Source of the DNA: Tannerellaceae bacterium
Lineage (GTDB): Bacteria; Bacteroidota; Bacteroidia; Bacteroidales; Tannerellaceae
NCBI GenBank assembly: GCA_031274415.1
Contig: JAISQD010000186.1
Location: 1 to 47,167 of the forward strand
DNA: 47,167 bases
Reading direction: 5' to 3'
The translations under genes were made by a program, and so were the position numbers. Numbering within the stretch: the stretch's first letter is position 1; each line of letters begins with the position of its first letter. This document shows positions 26,895 to 35,523 of the stretch, piece after piece. The notes beneath the pieces were generated by a model that was not told the origin of the DNA, made no database searches, and saw nothing but the letters and a program-made list of their open reading frames with translations.

Positions 26895-27166
26895 CGTCAC
26901 TGCGAGATGGAGCGGGTTTTATCTCAGCTACTAAGGGAAGCCTTTGAAAATAAGGGCTTTACAAGAGATCAGCGCTCGTCATTGCGAGCGAAGCGAAGCA
27001 ATCCAGAGATCAACGCTCGTCATTGGTAACACAGTGAAGCAATCCAGCGTGCCCCCCCCTTCTGGATTGCTTCAGGCTTCGCCTTCGCAATGACGCGCGT
27101 TGTCATTTCCCTTTTTGATAAACGCAGTTTATTGGAAACTCGACATGACGGGGCATTTTTATTAGA
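26895..27166. repeat. Interspersed structured repeat, copy 1
   Basis: The 340-bp gap between convergent DUF5686 and ppk1 genes holds a repeat-derived region. The core CGTCATTGCGAGCGAAG...GCAATCC appears at 26977-27006, a decayed version starts at 26895, and 27018-27095 forms a long hairpin closed by CGTCATTG and CAATGACG. Bases 27033-27166 are nearly identical to 35244-35374. No gene is seen. The motif type is a widespread REP-like bacterial palindrome. Confidence 0.85.
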
Positions 27167-27208
27167 AAAATATGATCTGAATATCCTGTCCGGAGCGCTT
27201 TTTTCCCG

Positions 27209-29308
27209 TTACTCCCGGTGGTTGTTGCGCAGGTATTCGTAAATGGCTAATTGGGAGCGTGTTTTTACCGGGTTGTCGTCCCGTTTGAAATGGTTGTGCA
27301 GCTGTTCATCGATCAGGCATGCTTTCACGTTGTCTTTGAGCTGGATATTCAGGATGGTGATGATTTCCTGTTTGATCTCCGGGACGAGGACAGGGAAAGC
27401 CGTTTCGATCCGCCGGCTTAGGTTCCGGCTCATCCAGTCCGCCGAAGTCAGGTAAAGCTCCTCTTTCCCGTCGTTGTAGAAGTAACAGATCCGGGCATGT
27501 TCGAGGAACATATCGACGATACGTGTAATCCGTATGTTCTGACTGTATGGCTGATCCGGTATCAGGCAGCAGATCCCGCGCACAATCAGGTCAATCTCCA
27601 CGCCGTGTTCGCTGGCGTGATACAGCTCGTTAATCATCTCCTTGTCGTGCAGACCGTTCATTTTCAAGATGATTTTCCCTTTCCGTCCCTCTTTTACGTG
27701 GTCGATTTCCTGCCGGATCAACCGTTTCAGCGACGATACCATATTGAAACGGGCGACCAATAAATGGCCAAACTCCGGCGCCGGCAGCTTCCCCTCCAGT
27801 ATGGCAAAGAGACGGCTGATATCGTCGATCAGTTCCGGGTGGGAGGTGAGTAGCGCCATGTCGGAATAGCTTTTAGCGGTCTTTTCATTAAAGTTGCCGG
27901 TGCTTAAATAGGCAAAATCGCGGCGCTTGTTCTTTTCTTCCGGATGTTTCCGCAGGATAATGGCTACTTTGGCATGGACTTTCAGTCCGGGAATACTATA
28001 AATAATCCGGATACCGGCCTGTATCATCCGTTCCGCCTCCCGCAGGTTGTTTTCTTCATCAAACCGCGCCTTCAGCTCGACAAATACCGTGACCTTTTTC
28101 CCGTTCTGCGACGCACTGATCAGCGTATTGATCACCGCCGAGTTTTCAGCTACCCGGTACTGGGTGATTTTTATCTCGTCCACTTTCGGGTCAAACGCCG
28201 CCTCCATCAGCAGACGGATCAGGTAATCAAACGATTGGTAGGGGAAATGAAGCAGGATATCTTTCTTCTTTATCGCACGGAACATGGAGCCTGTTTCGTC
28301 AAGAAAGGGGATACGCATGGGGGGAAGCGTTTGCTGTTCAAGCAGTTTTCCTTTCGGATTCGGCAGTTTACTCAGATCCTGCAAGTTCAGGTACCGTCCC
28401 CCGACCACCAGGTCTTCTTCCTTGATCCCGAAAGCGTGGCAGACGAACGAAAGAAAATCCTCCGGCATGGCCCTGTCATACATGAACCGGCTCAAATCGC
28501 CGATCTTGCGTTTTTTCACCTTCTTGCGCAGGTTTTCGATGAGATTCGCGTCCTTTTCATCTTCGAGATAGATGTCGGCGTCTCTCGAAATCTTGATGCT
28601 GTAACAACTGTCGATCACGTATCCGGGAAAGATGGTGGAGAGGTTTGCCCTGATGATATCATCAATAAACATGATATAGTGTATCCCTCCGTGCGGTGGA
28701 AGTTCGATAAAGCGGGGCACTTTCGAGAAGGGGATTTTCATCAGGGCATAATGGTATCCGGGCGTATAACCGGGTGTGTTGACATGCTTGTTTTTCTTTA
28801 CCATGCGGACAATCAAATAGAGGCGCCTGTCGCGGATAAAAGTCTGTATCTCGCCTGTCTGGATCATGACCGGCGAGAGGAAAGGGAAGATCTCTTCGTT
28901 GAAAAAGTCGCGGATAAATTCTTCGTGAAAAGAGGCCGGCCGGCTGTCCTGATACAGGTAAATGTTTTGCCGGGAGAGTTCCGGCAAGATCTTTTCCGAG
29001 AAGATACGGTAGTATTCCCACTGCTGTCGATTGACTTCTTGCGTAATTTCCAGAAGGGTTTGTTCGGCATCCGTATCCGTTTCTTCCACAAATTTCTTTT
29101 TCATGATCACCCCCCGGTGTTCGGCGACACGGATTTCATAAAACTCCTCCAGGTTGGACGAATAGATGGATAAAAAGCGGATGCGTTCATACAGGGGAAG
29201 CGTATCGTCTTCCGCTTCCAGCAGCACCCGGTAGTTAAATGACAACCAACTAACGTCGCGTTTGAAGTACCTATAAGCATTTTTTGTCATAATAGTTTTC
29301 TTAACCAT
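27209..29308 (-). CDS. ppk1: Polyphosphate kinase 1
   Basis: A 699-residue PPK1, which makes inorganic polyphosphate from ATP. N-terminal domain with YFKRDVSWLSFNYRVLLEA (13-31) and ERIRFLSIYSSNLEEFYEIRVA (41-62). The catalytic part holds the autophosphorylated His445 in GLKVHAKVAI and the second His604 in FLEHARICYFYN; FVELKARFDEENN (409-421) and LSTGNFNEKTA (468-478) are further signature segments. Length is normal. An in-frame ATG at 29290 would remove six residues. The gene is divergent from the phosphodiesterase gene, 38 bp apart. Confidence 0.97.
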   Translation of the reverse strand: MVKKTIMTKNAYRYFKRDVSWLSFNYRVLLEAEDDTLPLYERIRFLSIYSSNLEEFYEIRVAEHRGVIMKKKFVEETDTDAEQTLLEITQEVNRQQWEYYRIFSEKILPELSRQNIYLYQDSRPASFHEEFIRDFFNEEIFPFLSPVMIQTGEIQTFIRDRRLYLIVRMVKKNKHVNTPGYTPGYHYALMKIPFSKVPRFIELPPHGGIHYIMFIDDIIRANLSTIFPGYVIDSCYSIKISRDADIYLEDEKDANLIENLRKKVKKRKIGDLSRFMYDRAMPEDFLSFVCHAFGIKEEDLVVGGRYLNLQDLSKLPNPKGKLLEQQTLPPMRIPFLDETGSMFRAIKKKDILLHFPYQSFDYLIRLLMEAAFDPKVDEIKITQYRVAENSAVINTLISASQNGKKVTVFVELKARFDEENNLREAERMIQAGIRIIYSIPGLKVHAKVAIILRKHPEEKNKRRDFAYLSTGNFNEKTAKSYSDMALLTSHPELIDDISRLFAILEGKLPAPEFGHLLVARFNMVSSLKRLIRQEIDHVKEGRKGKIILKMNGLHDKEMINELYHASEHGVEIDLIVRGICCLIPDQPYSQNIRITRIVDMFLEHARICYFYNDGKEELYLTSADWMSRNLSRRIETAFPVLVPEIKQEIITILNIQLKDNVKACLIDEQLHNHFKRDDNPVKTRSQLAIYEYLRNNHRE

Positions 29309-29346
29309 GTAAATATAGATACTTTTACAAAATAAATAGATGAGTT

Positions 29347-29835
29347 ATGATGAAAATCGGATTACTTTCGGATACGCATGGGTATTGGGATGATCGATAC
29401 GCGGATTATTTTGGATCGTGTGACGAAATATGGCACGCCGGCGACATCGGTTCGTCCCACCTGGCCTCCTCTTTGGAAGAGATCAAACCGTTACGTGCCG
29501 TTTACGGGAATATAGACGGCTATCCGGTTCGCACGCAGTATCCCAAGACGGCGCATTTTACGGTGGAAGAGGTACCGGTGATGATGACGCATATAGGCGG
29601 TTATCCGGGAAGATATGACCCCGGTATAAGGAAAGAGCTGTACGAAACACGTCCACGCCTGTTTGTCGCCGGCCATTCACATATCCTGAAAGTACTGTTT
29701 GACAAGACGCTGGACTGTCTGTATATCAATCCCGGCGCAGCAGGAAAGAGCGGATTCCATCAGGTGCGGACGCTGGTGCGTTTTGCCATTGAAGGGGAAA
29801 AGATCAAAGACCTCGAAGTGATCGAATTGGGATAA
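29347..29835 (+). CDS. YfcE/MJ0936-family metallophosphoesterase
   Basis: A 162-residue calcineurin-like phosphodiesterase. Metal ligands are all visible: LLSDTHG (D-x-H) near the start, HAGDIG, YGNIDG, MTHIGG and AGHSHI. The protein is cytoplasmic and of normal length for the family, whose members hydrolyse phosphodiesters in vitro with unclear natural substrates. ATG 29347 and 29350 are both possible; MKIGLLSDTHG (29350) is the usual family start. The stop lies 2 bp from the stop of the convergent membrane protein gene. Confidence 0.92.
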   Translation: MMKIGLLSDTHGYWDDRYADYFGSCDEIWHAGDIGSSHLASSLEEIKPLRAVYGNIDGYPVRTQYPKTAHFTVEEVPVMMTHIGGYPGRYDPGIRKELYETRPRLFVAGHSHILKVLFDKTLDCLYINPGAAGKSGFHQVRTLVRFAIEGEKIKDLEVIELG

Positions 29836-29837
29836 CG

Positions 29838-30968
29838 TTACAGGTACGACGGTTCTTTCTCCCGCCTGCATACGCTCTCGGCCAACAAGATGGTGTTTTG
29901 CAAATAGGGAAATTCCTTTTCAAAACATGCGCCGAATATCCCCGAATCCATATTCTCTTCAATTTGCCGAGCTGTCCACAGTTTCCCTCCGCAACACTGT
30001 TGAAACTGCTTTTCCGTCCGCAGACAGATGGTATACAGCGAGACTAAGTATTTCAGCCTCTCATTTTCAAACGTGTAACGGATCATAAACTGGGGAATAA
30101 TCGACTTGTCTTCGTTAAATACCCGGATGGCGTCACAGACTGTCCCATGTATACTGTACCGGTATAAGACCTCTTTCTCCAGCGGATAATCGTACAAACC
30201 GGGCGAAAGGTAATCGCTCTGCTCCCTTTTGACTAAATAGAGCATGCCTTTATACACGACCGCTACACGGACAACGGGGTGGAAGAATTTCTTCAGGGAC
30301 CTCCTGCTCACCGAGCGGGCGACCCGTCCCGTTACCCGCCCCCTTTCATCCAGCACAGGCAGCCACATCTCTTTTCTCAGACGTCGCCGGAGGATCATGA
30401 TACGTACCTGTTCGTACAGGATCACCGAGAGGCCGATGAGGATCCCCGTCTTCTGGTAAAGGAAATGGTCTACCCCGGCATCGTGCGGCATAAACGGCGC
30501 TTGTGTGTGGATCAGCAAAAAGAAGAGATGCAGGGTATAGAGATGGCGGATCATGTGTGCCACAAAACAGGCCTCATCCAGCGTAGCACGCAGCAGGATA
30601 CGCTGGGAAAGGGAGAATGGCGCATGCCTGATACGGGAGAGCGCATACTGTTTCATGAGACCGGTAAAGGCCAGTACGACAACAAATACAATCTCCACAA
30701 TCAACGAAGAACGGGTGTTCAACACCGGATGCGGATAGAAGACAAGGAAGAGGGAAAACAGGATGAGTGCAGCAGTGGCCGGCAGGAGCAGGAACAGGTA
30801 AATCTTCTCTCTCAGGCAGTGGAAAAAGACAGAAATGCCGATCACGGAAACACAAAGCCCGACAGCATAAGATGGCATAAACGGCAAATAGATATCCAAC
30901 GCCATTGACAGCAGCAACGGGAAAAATCCAATCGCCTGATTACTTAACCCCTCTTTAATATTGATCAT
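29838..30968 (-). CDS. Membrane protein with C-terminal Nudix-like domain
   Basis: A 376-residue protein. Six or so hydrophobic helices occupy residues 10-195. From about 205 there is a soluble domain that resembles Nudix hydrolases of the isopentenyl-diphosphate-isomerase kind at its beginning (LPVLDERGRVTGRVARS, then VVRVAVVYKGMLYLVKRE), but the Nudix box GX5EX7REUXEEXGU is not there; the corresponding stretch YSIHGTVCDAIRVFNED lacks the acidic cluster. So a catalytic Nudix role is unlikely and a sensing or binding role is possible. I do not recognise a named family. Confidence 0.55.
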   Translation of the reverse strand: MINIKEGLSNQAIGFFPLLLSMALDIYLPFMPSYAVGLCVSVIGISVFFHCLREKIYLFLLLPATAALILFSLFLVFYPHPVLNTRSSLIVEIVFVVVLAFTGLMKQYALSRIRHAPFSLSQRILLRATLDEACFVAHMIRHLYTLHLFFLLIHTQAPFMPHDAGVDHFLYQKTGILIGLSVILYEQVRIMILRRRLRKEMWLPVLDERGRVTGRVARSVSRRSLKKFFHPVVRVAVVYKGMLYLVKREQSDYLSPGLYDYPLEKEVLYRYSIHGTVCDAIRVFNEDKSIIPQFMIRYTFENERLKYLVSLYTICLRTEKQFQQCCGGKLWTARQIEENMDSGIFGACFEKEFPYLQNTILLAESVCRREKEPSYL

Positions 30969-31058
30969 CCCCGTATCGTTTTATTTGTTTAATTATGACA
31001 TGCTTCTACTAATAAAACAATCGGACAGTGAAAAAGTTTAGGTAGGCGTCAATAAATT

Positions 31059-31904
31059 TTATATATGATGCTCCGCATGGTAGGACGAACGTACCAATGG
31101 CGCGCTCTCGACAATGTCAAATCCCTTCTTGACAGCTATTTGCTTATACCTGTCGAATTGCGCAGGCGTGATATAGGCGTGAACAGGAATGTTTTTTGAC
31201 GAAGGTTGCAAATATTGTCCGGCGGTAAAGATAGAGACGCCGGCAGCGATCACATCATCCATCAATGCGTACACCTCTTCTTCGGTTTCTCCCAAACCGG
31301 CCATAATCCCTGTTTTTGCCCTGATTCCCCGTTTCGCGATATGGGCAAGCACAGAGAGGCTTACGTCGTATCTCGCCGCGCTTCGTATGTGGGGGGTGAT
31401 CCTCCGGACAGTCTCCATATTGTGTGAAATAATCTCCGGCGCGGCGTCAATGACTTGGTCTACCAGATCCAGACGACCTTGAAAATCAGGGATGAGCACC
31501 TCTACGGTCGTTCCGGGATTTGTCTCTTTGATGCTTCGGATGGTCTTTGCCCAATGTTGCGCCCCGAGATCAGGAAGGTCGTCGCGGTCTACGGATGTGA
31601 CGACGGCATGTTTCAATCCCATCAGGCGGATGCTTTCCGCCACATGCCCCGGCTCGTCCGGGTCGAGCGGCAACGGTTTGCCTGTCAGCGTGTGGCAGAA
31701 TTTACAGGAGCGGGTACAGATAGCGCCGCCGATCATAAAAGTGGCCGTTCCCCTGCTCCAGCAATCGCCCATGTTCGGGCATTTTCCACTGCTGCAAATC
31801 GTATGCAGGCCATGCGATTCTACGATACGTTTGGTACGTGAAAAACAGGCGTTACCTCCTAACCGGATTTTTAACCAATCCGGCTTTCCGGCTTTTTTCA
31901 TCAT
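31059..31904 (-). CDS. lipA: Lipoyl synthase
   Basis: A 281-residue radical SAM enzyme that inserts two sulfurs into the octanoyl group on E2/GcvH proteins. Both iron-sulfur clusters are visible: the auxiliary cluster Cys37, Cys42, Cys48 (CSSGKCPNMGDC) and the radical SAM cluster Cys63, Cys67, Cys70 (CTRSCKFC). Conserved GTATFMIGG and the C-terminal RSSYHAE with the Ser ligand (VRSSYHAEH) are present. ATG at 31904 overlaps the DPP-IV stop (ATGA), so translation is coupled; the second ATG (31901) is possible. Confidence 0.96.
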   Translation of the reverse strand: MMKKAGKPDWLKIRLGGNACFSRTKRIVESHGLHTICSSGKCPNMGDCWSRGTATFMIGGAICTRSCKFCHTLTGKPLPLDPDEPGHVAESIRLMGLKHAVVTSVDRDDLPDLGAQHWAKTIRSIKETNPGTTVEVLIPDFQGRLDLVDQVIDAAPEIISHNMETVRRITPHIRSAARYDVSLSVLAHIAKRGIRAKTGIMAGLGETEEEVYALMDDVIAAGVSIFTAGQYLQPSSKNIPVHAYITPAQFDRYKQIAVKKGFDIVESAPLVRSSYHAEHHI

Positions 31905-34075
31905 AGGTTATCCAGCAAAAAGTTCACCATTTTGGTATAGAGATGATAGCGTGTATTTCCTCCGTAAATGCTGTGGTTCCGGTCTTTATACAGGTGCATG
32001 TCAAACTGTTTGCCGGCCTGAACCAGCGCTTCGGCATAGTCCAGCGTTTGGTTGACATGCACATTGTCGTCTGCCGTACCGTGGATAAGCAGCAGTTTCC
32101 CTTGCAGGTTCTTGGCCAGCTGAATGGGCGACGTCGCCGCATACCCTTCGAAGTTCTCGTTCGGCGTGCGCATATAACGTTCGGTATAGACCGTGTCATA
32201 GTATTTCCAGTCTGTCGGCGGAGCGACGGCAATGCCCGCTTTGAATGTCCCATCGCCTGTACTCATGGCCATTAACGTATTGTAACCGCCGAAGCTCCAT
32301 CCCCAGATAGCGATACGGCTACCGTCGATAAACGGCAGTTTTCCCAGTTCCCGGGCCGCTTCCACCTGATCCCTTGACTCCAGTTCGCCCATACGCAGAT
32401 AGGTACATTTACGGAATGCTTCGCCCCGTGCACCGGTGCCGCGCCCGTCAACGCATACGACGACAAAACCGCTCGCCGCCAGGTAATATTCCCAGTCGAA
32501 TCCGAAGCGGTCTAACACCTGTTGCGAGTTAGGGCCGCTATACTGCGTCATCAATACCGGATACTTTTTTGATTCGCTGAAATCCGCCGGCTTGATCATC
32601 CAGCCATTCAACTCATAATCGGAGGCCGTATGAATGGTGAAAAATTCTTTATCTCTGAAAGCATATTCGCGTAACCGCTCTTTTAAAGGGGCGTTATCCT
32701 GTAATACGCGCAATGTTTTTTTTGTTTTCGTTTCATTTACCGTGATGACGGGAGGGGTGGAGGCGTTGGAAAAGGTGTTGACAAAATAGGTAAAGGTATG
32801 GCTGAAAGCGGCGTTGTTTGTCCCTGTACCATCCGTAAGACGGGTCTTATTTCCTTTGGCGTCGATCCGGTATACCGAGCGCCGGAGGGGGCTTTCTTCC
32901 GCCGACTCATAATAGACGGCCTGCGTCGCTTCGTCAAAGCCATAGAAACGGGTGACATCCCAATTCCCGTTGGTCACCTGGCGTTGAACAACGCCGGTCG
33001 GCGAATACAGATACACATGCGCATACCCGTTTTGTTCGCTGACATACGTAAAGCCACCCTTGACAAACGTCAGGGCATGTATCCAGTCGTAATCGACGTA
33101 GCAACGGTTCTCTTCCCGGAGAATCAGGCGGAAGAGGCCGCTTTTGGGATTGGCATAGTACATGTTGAAAACGTTTTGATGGCGGTTCAATGTCATGACG
33201 GCCAACTGGTCTGCGTTTTGGGTAAAGACAATGCGCGGGATATAGCTTTCGCTGTCGACCGGCACCTTCAGCTCTTTGATGTCTTTGGTCGCCACGTTGT
33301 AGGCATGGAGCGTCACGCGGGAATTTGACCGGCCGGCCGTAGGGTATTTATAGGTATAATAGCTGGGGTATGTGTCGTCTCCGTAAATCTGCATGGAATA
33401 GTCCGGTATCGCCGTTTCGTCGAAACGCACATAAGCCAGGATCTCGCTGTCGGGCGACCACGACATCAGGCTCGTCACCCCGAACTCCTCTTCATACACC
33501 CAGTCGGTCGTACCGTTGATCACCCTGTTCAGTTCCCCGTCTTTCGTGACCTGTACTTCCGAGTCGTAATCAAATTTCTTCAGCCATATGTTGTTGTTGC
33601 GCACGTACGCGCACATGCGTCCGTCGGGCGAAAAGAGCGGCGCCATCACTTTCCCTTCTCCATCCGATAAAGGCTTTATATAGTTCCTGCGTACATCATA
33701 ATCATAGATATCCGATTTGAACGAGTGGCGGTAGATCCGTTCCGTATTCCGCCATACGATGATACGATGTCCCGTGCTGCTGATCAGGTAACCGTCGAAG
33801 TCGGTGAATGTACATTCGCGTGCGGTCTTTGTACTGAACAGCGTGTCTACCGGATGCCCCGTGCGGTATGCGTATTTGACAATCATAGTCCGTTCCCTGT
33901 TCAGGGAGGTATAATGTTCGCCGTCGGGCAACGAACGTATTTCGCCCACAGCGGTGACCGCACGGAATTTCCCGTCTATGACCTCCTTTAAGTTTACGCG
34001 CTTACTCCCGCCCTGTGCTGAAAGGCTTCCTGTCATGAGCAATAAAAACAGGATACCGGCATTCAATCGTTTCAT
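31901..34075 (-). CDS. Dipeptidyl peptidase IV (S9B family)
   Basis: A 724-residue exported serine peptidase that removes X-Pro dipeptides (or prolyl tripeptides) from peptide N-termini. Signal peptide 1-20 (ending SLSAQ). The beta-propeller has the amino-terminus-binding WVYEEEFG motif. The alpha/beta hydrolase end holds Ser594 (GWSFGGY), Asp669 (HGTADDNVH) and His701 (DRNHSIYGG); Asn671 also matches. Periplasmic location is expected, serving peptide use by an asaccharolytic or mixed feeder. It is the first gene of a two-gene unit with lipA and has a consensus promoter box 31 bp upstream. Confidence 0.93.
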   Translation of the reverse strand: MKRLNAGILFLLLMTGSLSAQGGSKRVNLKEVIDGKFRAVTAVGEIRSLPDGEHYTSLNRERTMIVKYAYRTGHPVDTLFSTKTARECTFTDFDGYLISSTGHRIIVWRNTERIYRHSFKSDIYDYDVRRNYIKPLSDGEGKVMAPLFSPDGRMCAYVRNNNIWLKKFDYDSEVQVTKDGELNRVINGTTDWVYEEEFGVTSLMSWSPDSEILAYVRFDETAIPDYSMQIYGDDTYPSYYTYKYPTAGRSNSRVTLHAYNVATKDIKELKVPVDSESYIPRIVFTQNADQLAVMTLNRHQNVFNMYYANPKSGLFRLILREENRCYVDYDWIHALTFVKGGFTYVSEQNGYAHVYLYSPTGVVQRQVTNGNWDVTRFYGFDEATQAVYYESAEESPLRRSVYRIDAKGNKTRLTDGTGTNNAAFSHTFTYFVNTFSNASTPPVITVNETKTKKTLRVLQDNAPLKERLREYAFRDKEFFTIHTASDYELNGWMIKPADFSESKKYPVLMTQYSGPNSQQVLDRFGFDWEYYLAASGFVVVCVDGRGTGARGEAFRKCTYLRMGELESRDQVEAARELGKLPFIDGSRIAIWGWSFGGYNTLMAMSTGDGTFKAGIAVAPPTDWKYYDTVYTERYMRTPNENFEGYAATSPIQLAKNLQGKLLLIHGTADDNVHVNQTLDYAEALVQAGKQFDMHLYKDRNHSIYGGNTRYHLYTKMVNFLLDNL

Positions 34076-34105
34076 GAATCATACATAGTTTAAAATACAG
34101 TGAGG

Positions 34106-34113
34106 CAAAGATA
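34106..34113 (-). promoter_or_regulatory. -7 box of the DPP-IV/lipA unit
   Basis: On the minus strand TATCTTTG, an exact TAnnTTTG match, 30 bp before the DPP-IV ATG. Confidence 0.6.
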
Positions 34114-34144
34114 AGACAATTACGGAAAAGCAGATAAAATCACG

Positions 34145-34152
34145 TACCTTTG
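34145..34152 (+). promoter_or_regulatory. -7 box of the radical SAM gene, next to its start
   Basis: TACCTTTG is an exact match and ends only 4 bp before the GTG start at 34157; transcription would begin at or just around the start codon. Confidence 0.55.
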
Positions 34153-34156
34153 CTTT

Positions 34157-35110
34157 GTGAAAAAAATAAAACCATACAACGATTTCGGCAGCTTTTTGCG
34201 GGGTATATTCCCGTTCAAAGTACAAAAGATATCTGTTAATGCCGGTTTTACCTGTCCTAACCGCGATGGGACAAAAGGCCGTGGAGGGTGTACCTATTGC
34301 AATAACCAGACATTCAGCCCGGAGTACTGCCGTACGGAAAAGAGCGTAAGCGAACAATTGGCAGAAGGCATCCGCTTCTTTTCGCGCAAGTATCCGGACA
34401 TGAAATACCTTCCCTATTTTCAGGCCTATACCAATACGTATGGGACGTTGGATGCGTTGAAGGGAAAATATGAAGAGGCGCTTGCTTTTGATGGAGTAGA
34501 GGGGTTGATCATCGGTACGCGCCCGGATTGTATGCCGGACGAGTTGCTGGATTATCTGGCGGCGCTGGCGGAGAAAACATTTATATTGGTCGAATACGGG
34601 CTGGAAAGTACGCTTGACAAAACGCTCCTCCGTATCAACCGGGGGCATACCCATGCCGAATCGGAAGCGGCCATCCGCCGCACGGCCGAAAAAGGGATAT
34701 ATACCGGCGCACACCTGATATTGGGCTTGCCCGGCGAAAGCCGCGAAGAGATCCTGCACCATGCCGGAACGCTCTCCGCCCTGCCTCTCACCACATTGAA
34801 GCTGCATCAACTGCAACTGATACGCCATACGCACATGGAGAGGGAATTTACGGAACATCCCGACAGGTTTCACCTCTATACGGTCGATGAATACATTGAT
34901 CTGTGTCTTGACTTTATAGAAAAACTAAACCCCTCTATTGTAGTAGAGAGGTTTGTTTCGCAATCGCCGAAAGAACTGCTGATTGCTCCTGATTGGGGTC
35001 TAAAGAACTTTGAATTTACCGCCAAAGTCATCAAACGGTTCAATGAACGCCATACTTGGCAGGGAAGATTGTTTATCCCCTTGACAGTGAACAAAGATAA
35101 GACACTATAA
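34157..35110 (+). CDS. TIGR01212-type radical SAM protein (YhcC family)
   Basis: A 317-residue cytoplasmic protein. After YNDFGSFLRGIFPFKVQKISVNAGF the cluster cysteines appear as CPNRDGTKGRGGCTYC, the YhcC spacing (C-X11-C-X2-C). Further family segments: YFQAYTNTYG, LIIGTRPDCMPDELLDYL, LVEYGLESTLD, HLILGLPGE and HQLQLIRHTHME. Length is normal. The reaction is not established for the family. Start is GTG 34157, because the conserved N-terminus requires this region and no ATG is available before NAGFTC. It is divergent from DPP-IV. Confidence 0.92.
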   Translation: MKKIKPYNDFGSFLRGIFPFKVQKISVNAGFTCPNRDGTKGRGGCTYCNNQTFSPEYCRTEKSVSEQLAEGIRFFSRKYPDMKYLPYFQAYTNTYGTLDALKGKYEEALAFDGVEGLIIGTRPDCMPDELLDYLAALAEKTFILVEYGLESTLDKTLLRINRGHTHAESEAAIRRTAEKGIYTGAHLILGLPGESREEILHHAGTLSALPLTTLKLHQLQLIRHTHMEREFTEHPDRFHLYTVDEYIDLCLDFIEKLNPSIVVERFVSQSPKELLIAPDWGLKNFEFTAKVIKRFNERHTWQGRLFIPLTVNKDKTL

Positions 35111-35121
35111 AGGGAAAAAGG

Positions 35122-35509
35122 GGCTAAATCTTTTTTTGAGGTGCTATGGTGAGATGTCTCCGCGCGTTCGCTTCGCTCTCTTGGTTATAATGACGACAAA
35201 TGCAATCTCCTGAAAATCAACACTTAGACGTCATTGCGAGCGAAGTGAAGCAATCCAGCGTACCCCCTTCTGGATTGCTTCAGGCTTCGCCTTCGCAATG
35301 ACGCACGTTGTCATTTCCCTTTTTGATAAACGCAGTTTATTGGATTCTCGACATGACGGGGCATTTTTATTAGAGGGGATAGGTCGCCGGATTCGCCGCC
35401 GGCAACCTATCCCATTTATTTCCAGCCCGTTCAGCCGTCATGTCGACCAAGAAAGCGAAGCGAACGCGCGGAGACATCTCACCATAGCACCTCAAAAAAA
35501 GATTTAGCC
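35122..35509. mobile_element. 388-bp MITE-like element with 64-bp terminal inverted repeats
   Basis: Left arm 35122-35185 and right arm 35446-35509 are reverse complements with one mismatch (they begin GGCTAAATCTTTTTTTGAGG). Inside are a hairpin at 35229-35303 (REP-like CGTCATTGCGAGCG...), arms TCGACATGACGG (35348-35359) and CCGTCATGTCGA (35435-35446), and a hairpin GGGATAGGT/ACCTATCCC (35376-35413). No coding capacity and no clear target duplication. It fills the 413-bp gap between convergent genes and may act as a bidirectional terminator. Confidence 0.8.
35244..35374. repeat. Interspersed structured repeat, copy 2 (inside the MITE-like element)
   Basis: Nearly identical to 27033-27166, differing by a few bases and the length of a C-run. 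Copy 1 lacks the 64-bp inverted ends, so this sequence exists both alone and within the larger element. Confidence 0.88.
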
Positions 35510-35523
35510 AAAAATAACAAAAC

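Noticed and set aside
27944..29173. 409-codon frame on the plus strand
   Set aside because: Antisense to ppk1, whose motifs are complete; no start context or family match.
35298..35507. 69-codon frame in the MITE-like element
   Set aside because: It is read through inverted repeats and hairpins, and shows no protein-like features.
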